64,000 nucleotides of DNA from Erysipelotrichaceae bacterium (GTDB taxonomy: Bacteria; Bacillota_I; Bacilli_A; Erysipelotrichales; Erysipelotrichaceae). A program made the translations under genes and the position numbers. The notes under the pieces are model-generated. The model saw only the letters and a list, made by a program, of their open reading frames with translations, had not been told where the DNA came from and did not search any database. Positions 62,209 through 64,000 of the stretch are shown one piece after another; position 1 is the first letter of the stretch, and every line of letters begins with the position of its first letter. Location of the stretch: contig JAFWEP010000027.1 of the NCBI GenBank assembly GCA_017512885.1, positions 49,409 to 113,408 of the forward strand, in the 5' to 3' direction.

Positions 62209-62829
62209 ATGATCACGATCCTGAATCATCCGCTCATTACTCATAAACTGGCGATCATGCGCAACAAGGAGACCGGTACCAAGGACTTCCGGCAGAACCT
62301 CGACGAGATCGCCGGCCTGATGGCTTATGAAGTCTGCCGTGACCTTCCGGTCAAGCCGATCACGGTCGAGACCCCGATGGGCAACTGCGACACCTTTGCC
62401 TTAAAGAACGATATCGTACTGATCCCGATCCTGCGCGCCGGTCTGGGCCTGGTCAATGGTATCAACGACCTGATCCCGACCGCAAAAGTCGGTTTCGTCG
62501 GTCTGTATCGTGACGAGGAGACCCTGAAGCCGCATGAATACTTTGCGAAATTCCCGGATAATCTGAAGGATGCCGTCAATCTGGTCCTGGATCCGATGCT
62601 GGCGACCGGCGGCAGTGCCAATGCAGCGATCGATCTGATCAAGGAACGCGGTGCCCGCAATATCAAACTGGTCTGTCTGGTAGGAGCTCCGGAAGGTGTG
62701 GAAGCCGTCGAAAGACGCCATCCCGATGTCGATGTCTATCTGGCAGCGCTGGATTCCCATCTGAACGAAGTCGGTTATATCGTACCGGGTCTCGGCGATG
62801 CCGGTGACCGTATTTACGGAACGAAGTAA
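62209..62829 (+). CDS. upp: Uracil phosphoribosyltransferase
   Basis: 206 residues. Salvages uracil to UMP with [24 protein letters not shown] at the N-terminus, [16 protein letters not shown] loop [17 protein letters not shown] (about 126-142) and C-terminal [12 protein letters not shown] (uracil-binding). TGGAGGT before the ATG. Confidence 0.97.
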   Translation: MITILNHPLITHKLAIMRNKETGTKDFRQNLDEIAGLMAYEVCRDLPVKPITVETPMGNCDTFALKNDIVLIPILRAGLGLVNGINDLIPTAKVGFVGLYRDEETLKPHEYFAKFPDNLKDAVNLVLDPMLATGGSANAAIDLIKERGARNIKLVCLVGAPEGVEAVERRHPDVDVYLAALDSHLNEVGYIVPGLGDAGDRIYGTK

Positions 62830-62831
62830 AT

Positions 62832-62856
62832 GAAAGGAGGGCAACCTCCTTTTCTG
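62832..62856 (+). terminator. Terminator after upp
   Basis: Stem AAAGGAGG / CCTCCTTT with GCAA loop, TTCTGTT tail. Confidence 0.75.
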
Positions 62857-62882
62857 TTATACTGAAAGAGGGGAAACAGCCA

Positions 62883-62905
62883 TGATGAGACGGGTGGTAT
62901 TGTAC
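62883..62905 (+). pseudogene. 5' stub of a gene interrupted by the IS30 element
   Basis: ATGATGAGACGG... starts 8 nt behind GAGGGG, with TATACT at 62858-62863 upstream, a normal expression signal. The frame runs for about seven codons (MMRRVVL) into the IS left end. In Firmicutes the F0F1 ATP synthase genes, beginning with atpI, often follow upp, but seven codons cannot identify it. Confidence 0.4.
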
Positions 62906-64000
62906 CTTGAATTTACAATCTAATCGCAACGGTATCGAAAAATGAAAGACACATATCGTTCCTGTACAATGGTGTTTGCGAAGACATCACAGAAAGGAAA
63001 GAGTATGTGTCACCATCATCTTACACTGGAAGAACGGGAATTGACCATGAAATATCAGGCTATGGGCTACAGTATCTCCCGTATCGCTATCCTGCTGCAC
63101 AGAAACAAATCAACGATCTCAAGAGAACTGAAGAGGAATTCCGTCAATGGGATCTATCTTCCTTCTGCCGCTCAGAAAGCCTATCTGAAGCGCCGTAAAG
63201 CCTGCCGTCGCCGACATAAACTTGATGATCCTGTTCTTTACCGGTATGTAAAGGACAGATTCCTCCGTGATCAGTGGTCTCCTCAGCAGATAGAGGGAAG
63301 GCTCATTCTGGAGAAAGCCGCTTCCCTGATCAGTTATTCGACGATCTACAGAGCCATCTATTCCGGAAGATTCGATGATCATCACCTTTCCCACGGCAGC
63401 AGAGGCGTCATCAGGAAACTCCGACGCCGCGGGAAAAGCCGCCATACGAAAGGATATGAAGAGAACAGAGGAAAGATACAGATCTCTTATGAAATAAGCG
63501 AAAGACCGCAAGAGGCAGAGGACAGAAGCAGGCTCGGTGACTGGGAAGCCGATACCGTAGCCGGAAAGACCGGAGGATCCTGTCTGGTGACCCTGGTCGA
63601 CAGGAAAAGCAGATTCCTGGTCGGTGGAAAAGCCTCTCTCAAAAAAGCAGCTCCCGTAAATGAAGTCATGATTGGCGCGCTTGCGGATCAGCCTCTTGAA
63701 TCGATCACCCCGGATCGAGGAAAGGAATTTGCCAGACATAAAGAAGTAAGTGAAGCTCTTGATCAGGTGAAGTTCTATTTTCCTCTCCCTCATCATCCCT
63801 GGCAGCGGGGAAGCAACGAAAACACAAACGGACTCTTACGGGAATACTTCCCCAAGGGAGAGACTCTTGATGACAAGAGTGATGAACTGATCCAGGAGAT
63901 ATTCGACAAGATCAATAAAAGGCCACGCAAATGCCTCGGCTACAGAACACCTTATGAAGTCCATTATTCAACAGAGTTGCGATTGATTTGACAATTCAAG
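62906..64000 (+). mobile_element. IS30-family insertion sequence
   Basis: Left imperfect inverted repeat 62906-62930 (CTTGAATT...AATCGCAAC) and right repeat 63976-64000, matching in 20 of 25 positions. Size about 1.1 kb, normal for IS30. One intact transposase gene between them. The right end meets the window edge, so the target duplication cannot be seen. Confidence 0.85.
63005..63991 (+). CDS. IS30-family transposase
   Basis: 328 residues. N-terminal helix-turn-helix (LTLEERELTMKYQAMGYS, then RNKSTISRELKRN), DDE core: LGDWEADTVAGK (Asp 1), SITPDRGKEFARH (Asp 2) and HPWQRGSNENTNGLLREYFP (Glu). ATG 63005 is chosen with AAAGGAAAG upstream. A longer frame opens at 62942. The stop lies inside the right inverted repeat. 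The gene is intact, so the element may be active. Confidence 0.93.
   Translation: MCHHHLTLEERELTMKYQAMGYSISRIAILLHRNKSTISRELKRNSVNGIYLPSAAQKAYLKRRKACRRRHKLDDPVLYRYVKDRFLRDQWSPQQIEGRLILEKAASLISYSTIYRAIYSGRFDDHHLSHGSRGVIRKLRRRGKSRHTKGYEENRGKIQISYEISERPQEAEDRSRLGDWEADTVAGKTGGSCLVTLVDRKSRFLVGGKASLKKAAPVNEVMIGALADQPLESITPDRGKEFARHKEVSEALDQVKFYFPLPHHPWQRGSNENTNGLLREYFPKGETLDDKSDELIQEIFDKINKRPRKCLGYRTPYEVHYSTELRLI

Overview
The window is a gene-dense stretch of a low-to-mid GC Firmicute chromosome. The gene set points to an Erysipelotrichia-like lineage (inferred, moderate confidence): TagO-type sugar-phosphate transferase next to a DUF1146 protein, rpmH-rnpA-yidC-jag, the rpsF-ssb-rpsR / DUF2232-gdpP-rplI-dnaB block, HPr with HPr kinase, an ECF transporter module followed by truA, split transketolase and GdpP are all typical of that phylum. 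Almost every gene is intact. The left edge cuts a CBS-type family II pyrophosphatase and the right edge coincides with the inverted repeat of an IS30-family element.

Layout: 1-4.8 kb, pyrophosphatase 3' end, tsaC, glyA, a NagA remnant, DUF1146 and tagO. 4.8-6.8 kb, a sigma factor / membrane protein / lipoprotein operon. 6.9-12.9 kb, M32 carboxypeptidase, rarA, split transketolase, Cof-type phosphatase. 13-15.2 kb, tRNA-Ser(CGA), a CYTH protein and a PTS EIIC whose EIIB domain lacks the active cysteine. 15.3-19.4 kb, rpmH-rnpA-yidC-jag, an LppM-like lipoprotein, apbE. 19.4-24.9 kb, a cysteine-triplet repeat protein divergent from an uncharacterised four-gene set with an XpaC-like membrane protein and a tandem AAA+ ATPase. 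24.9-28.7 kb, MBL hydrolase, a hairpin-rich 335 bp gap, a CoaD homologue without its catalytic histidine, a GH2 glycosidase. 28.8-38.7 kb, mnmE, tatD, S66 peptidase, SDR, pth-mfd-rqcP-divIC. 38.7-49.9 kb, UMF1 transporter, rpsF-ssb-rpsR, DUF2232-gdpP-rplI-dnaB, LysM/M23 protein, an HtrA-like pseudoprotease, rlmH, ptsH, trmR. 49.9-52.7 kb, a 646-residue Glu/Pro/Val repeat protein and an SH3b protein. 52.8-62.8 kb, ecfA1-ecfA2-ecfT-truA, a phospholipase-C-like protein, uvrA-hprK and an lgt-ppaX gene fusion, upp. 62.9-64 kb, IS30 element.

The most striking general signal is regulatory. Eleven transcription units have a near-consensus -10 hexamer only 6-7 nt upstream of the start codon with no room for a ribosome-binding site, so their mRNAs should begin at the start codon (leaderless). 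The other genes use ordinary GGAGG-type sites. The second theme is a set of conserved-position genes that lost their catalytic residues (CoaD-like, HtrA-like, EIIB, NagA-like, first AAA+ module). The best candidate for an undescribed system is the 19.4-24.9 kb divergent cluster.
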